From contig JAJTBM010000125.1 of NCBI GenBank assembly GCA_021286885.1, positions 1 through 7,946 on the forward strand: a DNA stretch of 7,946 nucleotides, read 5' to 3'. Positions 1-5,899 of the stretch are shown here, in pieces. The number at the start of each line of letters is the position of its first letter. The stretch's first letter is position 1. The stretch comes from Rhodocyclales bacterium. Lineage in GTDB: Bacteria; Pseudomonadota; Gammaproteobacteria; Burkholderiales; Rhodocyclaceae. A model generated the notes under the pieces. The model had not been told where the DNA came from. It ran no database searches and saw only the letters and a list, made by a program, of their open reading frames with translations. The translations under genes and the position numbers were made by a program.

Positions 1-962
1 GGAATGGCGGTGATGAGTTCGTGGGCCAGGTCGCGCTGGCGACGCATGCGGCCCCCCGGGGCCACCAGATCGTCGATGCTCTGGTAACCGCCCAGGGCGG
101 TCTGAATGGCGAACTGGCCGGGCACGTTGGCGCACAGACGCATGGAGGCCAGCATGTTGAGGCCTTCGATGTAGTCGGTGGCGTGGCGCTTGTCGCCCGA
201 AACCACCATCCAGCCGGCCCGATAGCCGCAGGAGCGGTAGTTCTTGGAGAGGCCGTTGAAGGTGACGGTCAGCACGTCTTCCGAGAGCGAACCGATGGAG
301 GTGTGCACGATGCCGTCGTACAGCACCTTGTCGTAGACCTCGTCGGCATAGACGATGAGCCCATGCTCGCGGGCGATGCCCAGGATGCCCTTGAGGGTTT
401 CGTCGGGATACACCGCCCCGGTGGGGTTGTTCGGGTTGATGATGACGATGGCCCGGGTGTTGGGCGTGATCTTGGCGCGGATGTCGTCCAGATCAGGCAG
501 CCATTCGTTGGCCTCGTCGCAGATGTAATGGCGCGGGGTGCCGCCCGAGAGGCTGACCGCAGCGGTCCACAGGGGATAGTCGGGGGCGGGCACCAGCACT
601 TCGTCGCCAGTGTTGAGCAGGGCGTTCATGGCCATCACGATCAGCTCGGAGACGCCGTTGCCCACGTAGATGTCTTCCAGCGTCACACCCTTGATCTGCT
701 TCTGCTGGGTGTAGTGCATGATCGCCTTGCGCGCCGCGAAGATCCCCTTGGAGTCCGAGTAGCCCGCCGCGTTGGGCAGGTTGCGGATCATGTCGAGCTG
801 GATTTCTTCGGGGGCATCGAAACCGAACGCGGCGAGGTTGCCGATGTTCAGTTTGATGATCTTCTGGCCTTCGTCCTCCATCTGCTTGGCTTTCTGCAGC
901 ACGGGGCCACGGATGTCATAGCAGACGTTGGCGAGCTTGGCGGACTTACGGATGGGTTGCAC
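1..962 (-). CDS. alaA: AlaA/YfbQ-type alanine aminotransferase, C-terminus outside window
   Basis: This is a PLP-dependent class I/II aminotransferase, expected to make alanine from pyruvate and glutamate in the cytoplasm. The reading closely follows E. coli AlaA. Numbered from the GTG start, it shows NVCYDIRGPV (about 13-22), GNGVSELI (101-108), PAPDYPLW (126-133), INPNNPTGAVY (175-185), ADEVYDK (206-212) and FNGLSKNY, whose Lys240 is the Schiff-base lysine and carries the same number as in E. coli. About 320 codons are present; E. coli AlaA has about 405, so roughly 85 residues, including the substrate-binding C-terminal arginine, are missing. I chose the GTG at 962-960 because it aligns with the family N-terminus and has an AGGAAAG ribosome site 7 bases upstream. 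An in-frame ATG at 1028 would add 22 Arg/Pro-rich residues and has no clear ribosome site. Motifs differ somewhat from E. coli: GNLAAFGF for GNPAPFGF and NYRSCGYRAGW for TYRVAGFRQGW. Strict substrate preference is inferred. Confidence 0.9.
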   Translation of the reverse strand, partial: MQPIRKSAKLANVCYDIRGPVLQKAKQMEDEGQKIIKLNIGNLAAFGFDAPEEIQLDMIRNLPNAAGYSDSKGIFAARKAIMHYTQQKQIKGVTLEDIYVGNGVSELIVMAMNALLNTGDEVLVPAPDYPLWTAAVSLSGGTPRHYICDEANEWLPDLDDIRAKITPNTRAIVIINPNNPTGAVYPDETLKGILGIAREHGLIVYADEVYDKVLYDGIVHTSIGSLSEDVLTVTFNGLSKNYRSCGYRAGWMVVSGDKRHATDYIEGLNMLASMRLCANVPGQFAIQTALGGYQSIDDLVAPGGRMRRQRDLAHELITAI

Positions 963-966
963 GGTG

Positions 967-973
967 CTTTCCT
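967..973 (-). promoter_or_regulatory. Ribosome binding site deciding the aminotransferase start
   Basis: On the minus strand the sequence reads AGGAAAG followed by CACC and GTG, leaving seven bases between AGGA and the GTG start at 962. The upstream in-frame ATG at 1028 is preceded by GCAAAAGACCC, which has no purine-rich Shine-Dalgarno core. This favours the GTG start and a product without the 22-residue extension. Confidence 0.6.
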
Positions 974-1098
974 GACTGGGCGCGGGGCGGCCTTGCGGCT
1001 TGACGCGGGATTTGGCGTGACGGCTCATGGGGTCTTTTGCGGCCCGATCCCGATCTGCCGGAAGGCTTTACCGGCGCAAAGGGACGAAGACCCAAAGT

Positions 1099-1104
1099 TA
1101 TAAT
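1099..1104 (+). promoter_or_regulatory. Perfect -10 box (TATAAT), candidate promoter for the Mth938-like gene
   Basis: A consensus TATAAT lies in a short AT-rich island (AAAGTTATAATGTTAC) within an otherwise GC-rich 252-base gap between the two divergent starts. No good -35 hexamer is visible 16-18 bases upstream. Transcription would begin near 1111 and give a leader of about 100 bases before the ATG at 1215. The assignment rests on the -10 box and its position only. Confidence 0.4.
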
Positions 1105-1131
1105 GTTACCCAAGCCACCCCAGCCCGGCAA
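1103..1131 (-). promoter_or_regulatory. Candidate sigma-70 promoter for the aminotransferase gene
   Basis: The minus strand reads TTGCCG (1131-1126), a 17-base spacer, then TAACAT (1108-1103). Each box matches four of six consensus positions. The site overlaps the plus-strand TATAAT, so the two divergent promoters would share the same AT-rich island and might interfere with each other. Predicted initiation near 1096 leaves a leader of about 130 bases to the GTG start. Confidence 0.3.
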
Positions 1132-1214
1132 ATCAGGTTCAGAACAGCCACCAGGGCGCAGCCCGGGCCGCCGGGGGCCATGGCCTTCCTTGATCACCCC
1201 AGCCGAGTCCTCCC

Positions 1215-1601
1215 ATGAAACTGCATCTCGACAAATCTGACCAATACAACACCATCGCCCGCTACGACCACCAGCACATCATGGTGGGCCCGGAACGCCA
1301 CACCCGCAGCGTGATCGTGATGCCCGACCGGGTGGAAACCGACTGGCTGCCCGGCGGCTTTGAAAGCCTGGACGAGGCTGTGTTTGAGCGTCTGGCGGCC
1401 CTGGGCTGCGAGATCGTGCTGCTGGGCACCGGCAGCAAACAGCGCTTCCCCCACCCGCGCCTGATGCGCCCCCTGATGGCCGCCCGCGTGGGCATCGAGG
1501 TGATGAACCTGGGCTCCGCCTGCCGCACCTACAACGTGCTGGTGGCCGAACACCGCCAGGTGGCTGCGGCCCTGTTTTTCGATCCGGCGGATCAGGGCTG
1601 A
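1215..1601 (+). CDS. Mth938-like (DUF498/NDUFAF3-type) small protein
   Basis: A 128-residue protein of the Mth938/DUF498 family, the bacterial relatives of the mitochondrial complex I assembly factor NDUFAF3. The whole protein is one Mth938-fold domain. Recognisable parts are the N-terminal strand region with YDHQHIMVG (about 16-24), a central DWLPGGFESL (43-52), EIVLLGTGSKQRFP (about 66-79), and the C-terminal helix region VGIEVMNLGSACRTYNVL (91-108), which is the most conserved block. There is no signal peptide or membrane segment, so it should be cytoplasmic. No catalytic activity is established for bacterial members. The ATG at 1215 has only a weak GAG upstream (1205-1207). It is followed after 123 bases by the peroxiredoxin gene, and no strong terminator separates them. 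Confidence 0.88.
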   Translation: MKLHLDKSDQYNTIARYDHQHIMVGPERHTRSVIVMPDRVETDWLPGGFESLDEAVFERLAALGCEIVLLGTGSKQRFPHPRLMRPLMAARVGIEVMNLGSACRTYNVLVAEHRQVAAALFFDPADQG

Positions 1602-1666
1602 TCGGGCCTACTGCCGAAAAACCACACGGGGGGCCGCTTTTGCCCCCTTCTGCAACATTGTCGGGA

Positions 1667-1696
1667 TTGCCAGCCCTGGCCCGAGGGGATTAGTCT
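1667..1696 (+). promoter_or_regulatory. bcp: Candidate promoter for the peroxiredoxin gene
   Basis: TTGCCA (1667-1672), an 18-base spacer and TAGTCT (1691-1696) stand upstream of bcp. The -35 matches well and the -10 is poor (three of six). Predicted initiation near 1703 leaves a leader of about 22 bases containing GGAG (1713-1716), eight bases before the ATG. I see no OxyR-type repeat. Confidence 0.3.
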
Positions 1697-1724
1697 GAGC
1701 CCATAAACAAATGGAGCTCTCCCC

Positions 1725-2189
1725 ATGACAACACATCTGGATCACCCCGCCCCCGACTTCACCCTGCCCGCCACTGGCGGCCAGCTCATCACCTTATCGG
1801 CCCTCGCCGGCAAAAAGGTGGTGCTCTACTTCTACCCCAAGGACAGCACCCCGGGCTGTACCACCGAAAGCCAGCAGTTTCGCGATCTGCACGAACAGTT
1901 TGTGGCCGCAGGTGCCCTGGTGTTCGGCATTTCCCGGGACGGGCTGCGCTCCCACGACAATTTCCGCGCCAAGCAATCCCTGCCCTTCGACCTGATCTCC
2001 GATGGCGAAGAAACCGCCTGCAGCCTGTACGCCGTCATCAAGATGAAAAACATGTACGGCAAACAGGTACGTGGCATCGAGCGCAGCACCTTCGTGATCG
2101 ACGCAGCCGGCGTGCTGCGCCGCGAATGGCGCGGCGTGAAGGTGCCGGGCCACGCCCAGGAGGTGCTGGACTACGTGCAGACCCTCTGA
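1725..2189 (+). CDS. bcp: Bcp/PrxQ-family thioredoxin-dependent peroxiredoxin
   Basis: A 154-residue cytoplasmic peroxiredoxin that reduces hydrogen peroxide and organic hydroperoxides with electrons from thioredoxin. The thioredoxin-fold landmarks are PDFTLPATGG (10-19), VVLYFYPKDSTPGCT (32-46) with peroxidatic Cys45, FGISRD (67-72), LISDGEE (90-96) and STFVIDAAG (121-129). The active-site Thr/Pro of the TPGCT motif are present, as is Arg120 in the expected ER-ST position. E. coli Bcp has its resolving cysteine five residues after the peroxidatic one (TPGCTVQAC). Here that position is Gln50, in CTTESQ. The only other cysteine is Cys99, so the enzyme is either 1-Cys or uses a different resolving partner. 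Length is normal. The start is supported by GGAG eight bases upstream. The PIN-PhoH gene follows after 84 bases. Confidence 0.95.
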   Translation: MTTHLDHPAPDFTLPATGGQLITLSALAGKKVVLYFYPKDSTPGCTTESQQFRDLHEQFVAAGALVFGISRDGLRSHDNFRAKQSLPFDLISDGEETACSLYAVIKMKNMYGKQVRGIERSTFVIDAAGVLRREWRGVKVPGHAQEVLDYVQTL

Positions 2190-2195
2190 GGGCTG

Positions 2196-2224
2196 CGCCC
2201 CTCGTCCCCGACGGGCGGGGGGCG
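2196..2224 (+). other. GC-rich inverted repeat between bcp and the PhoH gene
   Basis: CGCCCC (2196-2201) can pair with GGGGCG (2219-2224), and the interior CCCGACGGG (2207-2215) can form its own small stem. It lies just after the bcp stop codon. No T-run follows, so this is not a convincing intrinsic terminator; it may only slow transcription or protect the mRNA end. No clear promoter is visible in the remaining gap. Confidence 0.2.
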
Positions 2225-2273
2225 TGCCCAAGCGCCCTGACGATCACGATCTTCCTTCTGCGAGCACCCGACC

Positions 2274-3692
2274 ATGGCTACCCGACGCCCCAGCAAGTCC
2301 AAGAAGAACGCCACCAAACTCTTCGTGCTCGACACCAATGTGCTGATGCACGACCCCACCAGCCTGTACCGCTTCGAGGAGCACGACATCTTCGTGCCGA
2401 TGATGACCCTCGAAGAACTGGACGCGAACAAGAAGGGCATGTCCGAGGTGGCGCGCAACGCCCGCCAGGCCAGCCGCAGCCTGGATGAGATCGTCAACAT
2501 CAGCCCCGACGGCATCGATGCCGGGATCGAGCTGACCGGCCCCTCCAGCGGCCTCGCCACCGGGCGCCTGTTCTTGCAGACCGAGTTCATCGACATCCAG
2601 CTGCCCGCCTCCATGCCCACCGCCAAGGGCGACAACCAGATCCTGGCGGTGGTGATGCACCTGTTCGAGAAGTTCGAGCGCAAGCGCCCGGTGATCCTGG
2701 TGTCCAAAGACATCAACATGCGGATCAAGGCCCGCGCCCTGGGGCTGGCGGCCCAGGATTACTTCAACGACAAGGTGCTCGAAGACACCGACCTGCTCTA
2801 CACCGGGGTGCGGGAGATCGACGCCGCCTTCTGGGAAGCCAACGGCAAGGACATGGAGTCCTGGAAGCAGGAAGGGCGCACCTATTACCGGCTGAGCGGC
2901 CCGGGCACCGCCGATCTGCTGATCAACGAGTTTGTCTACCAAGAAGGCGAACAGAACCTCCAGGCCTGGGTGCATGACAAGGCCGGGCGCAGCGTCACCC
3001 TCGAAACCCTCACCGATTTTGGTCACACCAAAAACAATGTGTGGGGCATCACCGCCCGCAACCGGGAGCAGAACTTCGCCCTCAATCTGCTCATGAGCCC
3101 GGAGATCGACTTTGTGCCCCTGCTGGGCCAGGCCGGCACTGGCAAGACCCTGCTCACCCTGGCCGCGAGCCTCACCCAGGTGCTCGAGACCAAGCGCTAC
3201 TCCGAGATCATCATGACCCGGGTCACCGTGCCGGTGGGCGAGGACATCGGCTTTCTGCCCGGCACCGAAGAAGAAAAGATGGCCCCCTGGATGGGCGCCC
3301 TCGAAGACAACCTGGACGTGCTCAACGGCACCACGGGCGAAGGGGGCGAATGGGGTCGGGCGGCCACCCGCGACCTGATCCGCAGCCGGATCAAGATCAA
3401 GAGCCTCAACTTCATGCGTGGGCGCACCTTCATCAACAAGTTCCTGATCATTGATGAAGCCCAGAACCTCACCCCCAAGCAGATGAAGACCCTCATCACC
3501 CGCGCCGGGCCGGGCACCAAGGTGGTCTGCCTGGGCAACATCGCCCAGATCGACACGCCCTACCTGACCGAAGGCGCCTCGGGCCTCACCTACGTGGTGG
3601 ATCGCTTCAAGGGCTGGCCCCATTCTGGCCACATCACCCTCCAGCGGGGCGAGCGCTCCCGGCTGGCGGACCACGCCGCAGAGGTCCTGTAA
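2274..3692 (+). CDS. PIN-PhoH (YlaK/PhoH2-type) ribonuclease-ATPase
   Basis: A 472-residue cytoplasmic protein fusing an N-terminal PIN nuclease domain (about 15-155) to a C-terminal PhoH P-loop ATPase (about 250-472). The PIN domain opens with KLFVLDTNVLMHD and keeps four acidic positions expected for metal binding: Asp20, Glu48 in LEELD, Asp120 in GDNQIL and Asp146 in SKDINMR. The ATPase has Walker A GQAGTGKT (285-292) and Walker B FLIIDEAQN (390-398). It also has PhoH-typical MTRVTVPVGEDIGFLPG (314-330) and CLGNIAQIDTPYL (419-431), ending in QRGERSRLADHA. Mycobacterial PhoH2 of this layout is described as an ATP-dependent RNA-unwinding ribonuclease; applying that here is inference. The shorter E. 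coli PhoH lacks the PIN domain. The ATG at 2274 has a poor ribosome site, but the protein begins where the family does. The kinase gene follows 32 bases downstream. Confidence 0.93.
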   Translation: MATRRPSKSKKNATKLFVLDTNVLMHDPTSLYRFEEHDIFVPMMTLEELDANKKGMSEVARNARQASRSLDEIVNISPDGIDAGIELTGPSSGLATGRLFLQTEFIDIQLPASMPTAKGDNQILAVVMHLFEKFERKRPVILVSKDINMRIKARALGLAAQDYFNDKVLEDTDLLYTGVREIDAAFWEANGKDMESWKQEGRTYYRLSGPGTADLLINEFVYQEGEQNLQAWVHDKAGRSVTLETLTDFGHTKNNVWGITARNREQNFALNLLMSPEIDFVPLLGQAGTGKTLLTLAASLTQVLETKRYSEIIMTRVTVPVGEDIGFLPGTEEEKMAPWMGALEDNLDVLNGTTGEGGEWGRAATRDLIRSRIKIKSLNFMRGRTFINKFLIIDEAQNLTPKQMKTLITRAGPGTKVVCLGNIAQIDTPYLTEGASGLTYVVDRFKGWPHSGHITLQRGERSRLADHAAEVL

Positions 3693-3724
3693 CCCCCCTC
3701 CAGTCGGGCGGAATACTGTAGAGC

Positions 3725-5740
3725 ATGCCCACGGCCGCCGTTATTGGCGGCATGGACACCTTCAGCGCCGCCCGCCCCGACCACCACCCCCGCTGGCGCC
3801 GCCCTGGCCTGCTGGGGCGGATATTGGTCATCGCCTCCCTGGTCATCCTGCTCGTGATTGCCGGCGCCCTGGGGGCAGCGGCCTACTTTCACGAACAGCA
3901 CCTGATTCGCACCTACCTGGAGCACAACCACGCCATTGCGCGGGGGCTGGCCCAGCACCTGGAACGCCATCTGACCCAAGGCACCCAGCGGGATCAGCTG
4001 GAACTGGTGAGTGCCGAATGCGCCGATGCGGTAAGCAACAACCCGGAACTGAGCATCATCGCGGTCATCGGCAGCGATGGGCAGATCCTGCTGGCCCGGA
4101 GCCGGGAAGGCACGCCGGACGCCCTCCAGCTGGGCATTCTGCAAGCCCATGTGGAAAAACAGCTCACCCCGGATCTGGGGCCCTTTGAAGGCTATCTGGT
4201 CAGCCAGGCGGTTTTACGCAGCCCGGAAGGCGAACTTCTGGCCCGAGTATTCACCGCGTCCAGCGCGGCCCCCATTGCCGCCGGACGGGATCAGATGCTG
4301 GTGGCCGCCGCCCTGGGCGCCATCCTGGCCCTGGGGCTGGGCTTGGGGCTGCTGTGGCTGGGGCTGCGCCATTACGTGACCCGCCCCTTGCGTACCTGGG
4401 CCCTGCGCATGGACCAGCTGGGCCAGCCGGATCACCCGCTGGAAGACCGATTGCCCATCCACCGGGAAGACGAACTGGGCACCATGGCTCGCAGCTTCAA
4501 CCGGCTGCTGGATCGCCTGGCCGAACGGGAGCAGGAGCTCACCCAGGCCAAGGATGCTGCCATTGCGGCCAACCGGGCCAAAAGCAGCTTTCTGGCCAAT
4601 ATGAGCCACGAACTGCGCACCCCCATGAGCGCCATCATCGGCCTGACCGACCTGGGGCGTCGGCGCTGCAGCGACCCACCCCTGCGCGACGCCCTGGACA
4701 AGGTGGCCCATGCGGCGCGCCACCTGCTCGCCCTGATCAACGATGTGCTGGACATTTCCCGCATCGAAGCCGACCGGCTGGAACTGGCCAACACCCCCTT
4801 CTGCCTGGAGGACATCTTTGAACGCCTTGAACATGTGCTGCGCGAACGGGCCCAGGCCCGAGGGCTGAGCCTGGAACTCTCCATGCCGCCCGAGCTGCAG
4901 CATCGACCCGTGCGGGGCGACCCCCTGCGCCTCACCCAGATTCTGATCAACCTGATTGGGAACGGAATCAAATTTACGCCCCAAGGCAGCATCCGGCTCA
5001 GCGTACATTTACTCAACCAAAGCGCCGACGCCATCCGTCTGCGCTTCGACATCCAGGACAGTGGCCCCGGCATTCTCAGCAAAGACCGGGAACGCATCTT
5101 CAAAGCCTTTGAACAGGCGGACAACTCCAGCACCCGCAACCATGGAGGCACCGGCCTGGGGCTGGCCATTTCGCGCCGCCTGGTGCATCTGATGGGCGGA
5201 GAAATCGGGGTGGACTGCCCCCCCGAAGGCGGTAGCCTGTTCTGGTTTACCGTCACCTTGGCCAACAGCGCCCAGCCCCTTCAGCCCACGCTGCCCACGG
5301 GAAGCGCGGATGCAGAAACCCGCCTGCGCCAGCATTACCAAGACGCCTGCGTGCTGGTGGTGGAAGATGATCTGATCAATCGGGAAGTCGCCCTGGCCAC
5401 CCTGGAAGAAGTGGGGCTCCAGGTCGTCACCGCAGAAAACGGGCGCATCGCCGTGGATCTGGCCCGGACGCGGGTATTCAGCCTGGTGCTGATGGATATG
5501 CAGATGCCCGAGCTGGATGGGCTGGAAGCCACCCAAGCCCTGCGCCAGCTGCCCGGCTGGCAGAGCGTGCCCATCATCGCCATGACCGCCAATGCCTTTG
5601 ACGAAGACCGCAGCCGCTGCTTTGCGGCGGGGATGAATGATTTTCTGAGCAAACCGGTGGCCCCGGATCTGCTCTACGCCACGGTGCTGCGCTGGCTGGA
5701 AGGTGAGCTGCCGGATCAAAGCAGCCCTAGGCGAGCCTGA
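3725..5740 (+). CDS. Membrane-bound hybrid sensor histidine kinase/response regulator
   Basis: A 671-residue inner-membrane hybrid kinase. In order: a basic N-terminus; TM1 about 31-54; a periplasmic sensor of about 135 residues (57-188) with a PAS/CACHE-like stretch [18 protein letters not shown]2 about 191-216, rich in Leu/Gly; a HAMP linker about 218-270; and the HisKA domain with [12 protein letters not shown], phospho-acceptor His295. The HATPase_c domain has an N-box around Asn409-Asn413, G1 DSGPGI (445-450), IFKAFEQAD (458-466) and G2 GGTGLGL (474-480). The receiver (541-657) has Glu547/Asp548/Asp549, phospho-acceptor Asp591 in LMDMQMP, Thr621 and Lys643. All catalytic motifs are intact. 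No Hpt domain follows and no partner regulator is in the window, so the relay would finish elsewhere or the receiver may tune the kinase. The signal is unknown. A second in-frame ATG (3752) would shorten it by nine residues; neither start has a strong ribosome site. Confidence 0.93.
   Translation: MPTAAVIGGMDTFSAARPDHHPRWRRPGLLGRILVIASLVILLVIAGALGAAAYFHEQHLIRTYLEHNHAIARGLAQHLERHLTQGTQRDQLELVSAECADAVSNNPELSIIAVIGSDGQILLARSREGTPDALQLGILQAHVEKQLTPDLGPFEGYLVSQAVLRSPEGELLARVFTASSAAPIAAGRDQMLVAAALGAILALGLGLGLLWLGLRHYVTRPLRTWALRMDQLGQPDHPLEDRLPIHREDELGTMARSFNRLLDRLAEREQELTQAKDAAIAANRAKSSFLANMSHELRTPMSAIIGLTDLGRRRCSDPPLRDALDKVAHAARHLLALINDVLDISRIEADRLELANTPFCLEDIFERLEHVLRERAQARGLSLELSMPPELQHRPVRGDPLRLTQILINLIGNGIKFTPQGSIRLSVHLLNQSADAIRLRFDIQDSGPGILSKDRERIFKAFEQADNSSTRNHGGTGLGLAISRRLVHLMGGEIGVDCPPEGGSLFWFTVTLANSAQPLQPTLPTGSADAETRLRQHYQDACVLVVEDDLINREVALATLEEVGLQVVTAENGRIAVDLARTRVFSLVLMDMQMPELDGLEATQALRQLPGWQSVPIIAMTANAFDEDRSRCFAAGMNDFLSKPVAPDLLYATVLRWLEGELPDQSSPRRA
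3734..3751 (+). other. Small perfect hairpin at the kinase translation start
   Basis: GCCGCC (3734-3739), loop GTTATT, GGCGGC (3746-3751). The six-base-pair stem lies between the two candidate start codons (3725 and 3752) and abuts the second. If translation begins at 3752, the stem would cover the ribosome site; if at 3725, it sits inside the first codons. Either way it could hold expression low. Such a short stem can also arise by chance in GC-rich DNA. Confidence 0.3.
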
Positions 5741-5774
5741 CCGCGTCTCGCAGGGAGGGAAAAGCGAGACGCGG
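5741..5774 (+). other. 11-bp perfect hairpin with GGGAGGG loop directly after the kinase stop
   Basis: CCGCGTCTCGC (5741-5751) pairs without mismatch with GCGAGACGCGG (5764-5774) around a 12-base loop, AGGGAGGGAAAA. It starts at the first base after the kinase TGA. There is no T-run after the stem, so it is not itself an intrinsic terminator. The purine loop has two GGA cores and resembles a Shine-Dalgarno sequence or a CsrA/RsmA-type target; that role is inference. It is the strongest secondary structure I found in the window's intergenic DNA. Confidence 0.6.
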
Positions 5775-5838
5775 CGGCCCAAGAGGAGACACAGACAACC
5801 AACAACAACAGCCAAGCTTCAATCGAAGGGCGAAGCAG
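5775..5838 (+). other. A/C-rich linker between two hairpins (possible sRNA body or 3' UTR)
   Basis: This stretch is unusually poor in T and rich in A and C. It includes AGGAG (5784-5788) with no start codon at a usable distance, then CAACCAACAACAACAGCC (about 5796-5813), which fits the repeated A-R-N triplets bound by the distal face of Hfq. A small CTTC/GAAG stem (5817-5828) follows. No open reading frame is supported. With the flanking hairpins this could be a kinase-mRNA 3' UTR or a small RNA released from it. Confidence 0.3.
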
Positions 5839-5872
5839 CCGGGCGCCCCGCCTGTGAGGGGGCGCCGGTTTT
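5839..5872 (+). terminator. Intrinsic terminator of the plus-strand kinase transcript
   Basis: CCGGGCGCCCC (5839-5849) pairs with GGGGCGCCGG (5859-5868) with one bulged G, around a loop of about nine bases, and is followed at once by TTTT (5869-5872). The strong GC stem plus short T-run is what a factor-independent terminator looks like. It faces the end of the convergent CoA-transferase gene (stop at 5900-5902). Read on the minus strand, the stem has no T-run after it, although A-rich sequence precedes it, so it should act mainly for the plus strand. Confidence 0.75.
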
Positions 5873-5899
5873 CAAAACATCAGAGCGTACTGGCGGGCA

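Noticed and set aside
21..1103. A 360-codon plus-strand open frame opposite the aminotransferase
   Set aside because: The minus strand encodes an unmistakable AlaA-type protein. The plus-strand product has no recognisable domain.
1161..1185. Palindromes GCCCGGGC (1161-1168) and GGCCATGGCC (1176-1185) as operators
   Set aside because: Short GC palindromes are expected by chance in DNA of this composition, and their placement in the leader gives no supporting context.
1629..1647. GGGGG...CCCCC hairpin after the Mth938-like gene as a terminator
   Set aside because: The stem is only five pairs with a nine-base loop and is followed by TTC rather than a T-run. It is likely too weak for intrinsic termination.
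2244..3674. A 476-codon minus-strand open frame opposite the PIN-PhoH gene
   Set aside because: Same reasoning: the opposite strand encodes intact PIN and PhoH motifs, and this frame shows only low-complexity His/Gly/Val-rich sequence.
4214..5815. Several 200-280-codon minus-strand frames opposite the hybrid kinase
   Set aside because: They are shadows of a fully intact kinase-receiver protein and have biased, featureless compositions.
5784..5870. A short gene after the AGGAG at 5784-5788
   Set aside because: There is no ATG, GTG or TTG within usable distance. The next GTG (5854) lies inside the terminator loop.
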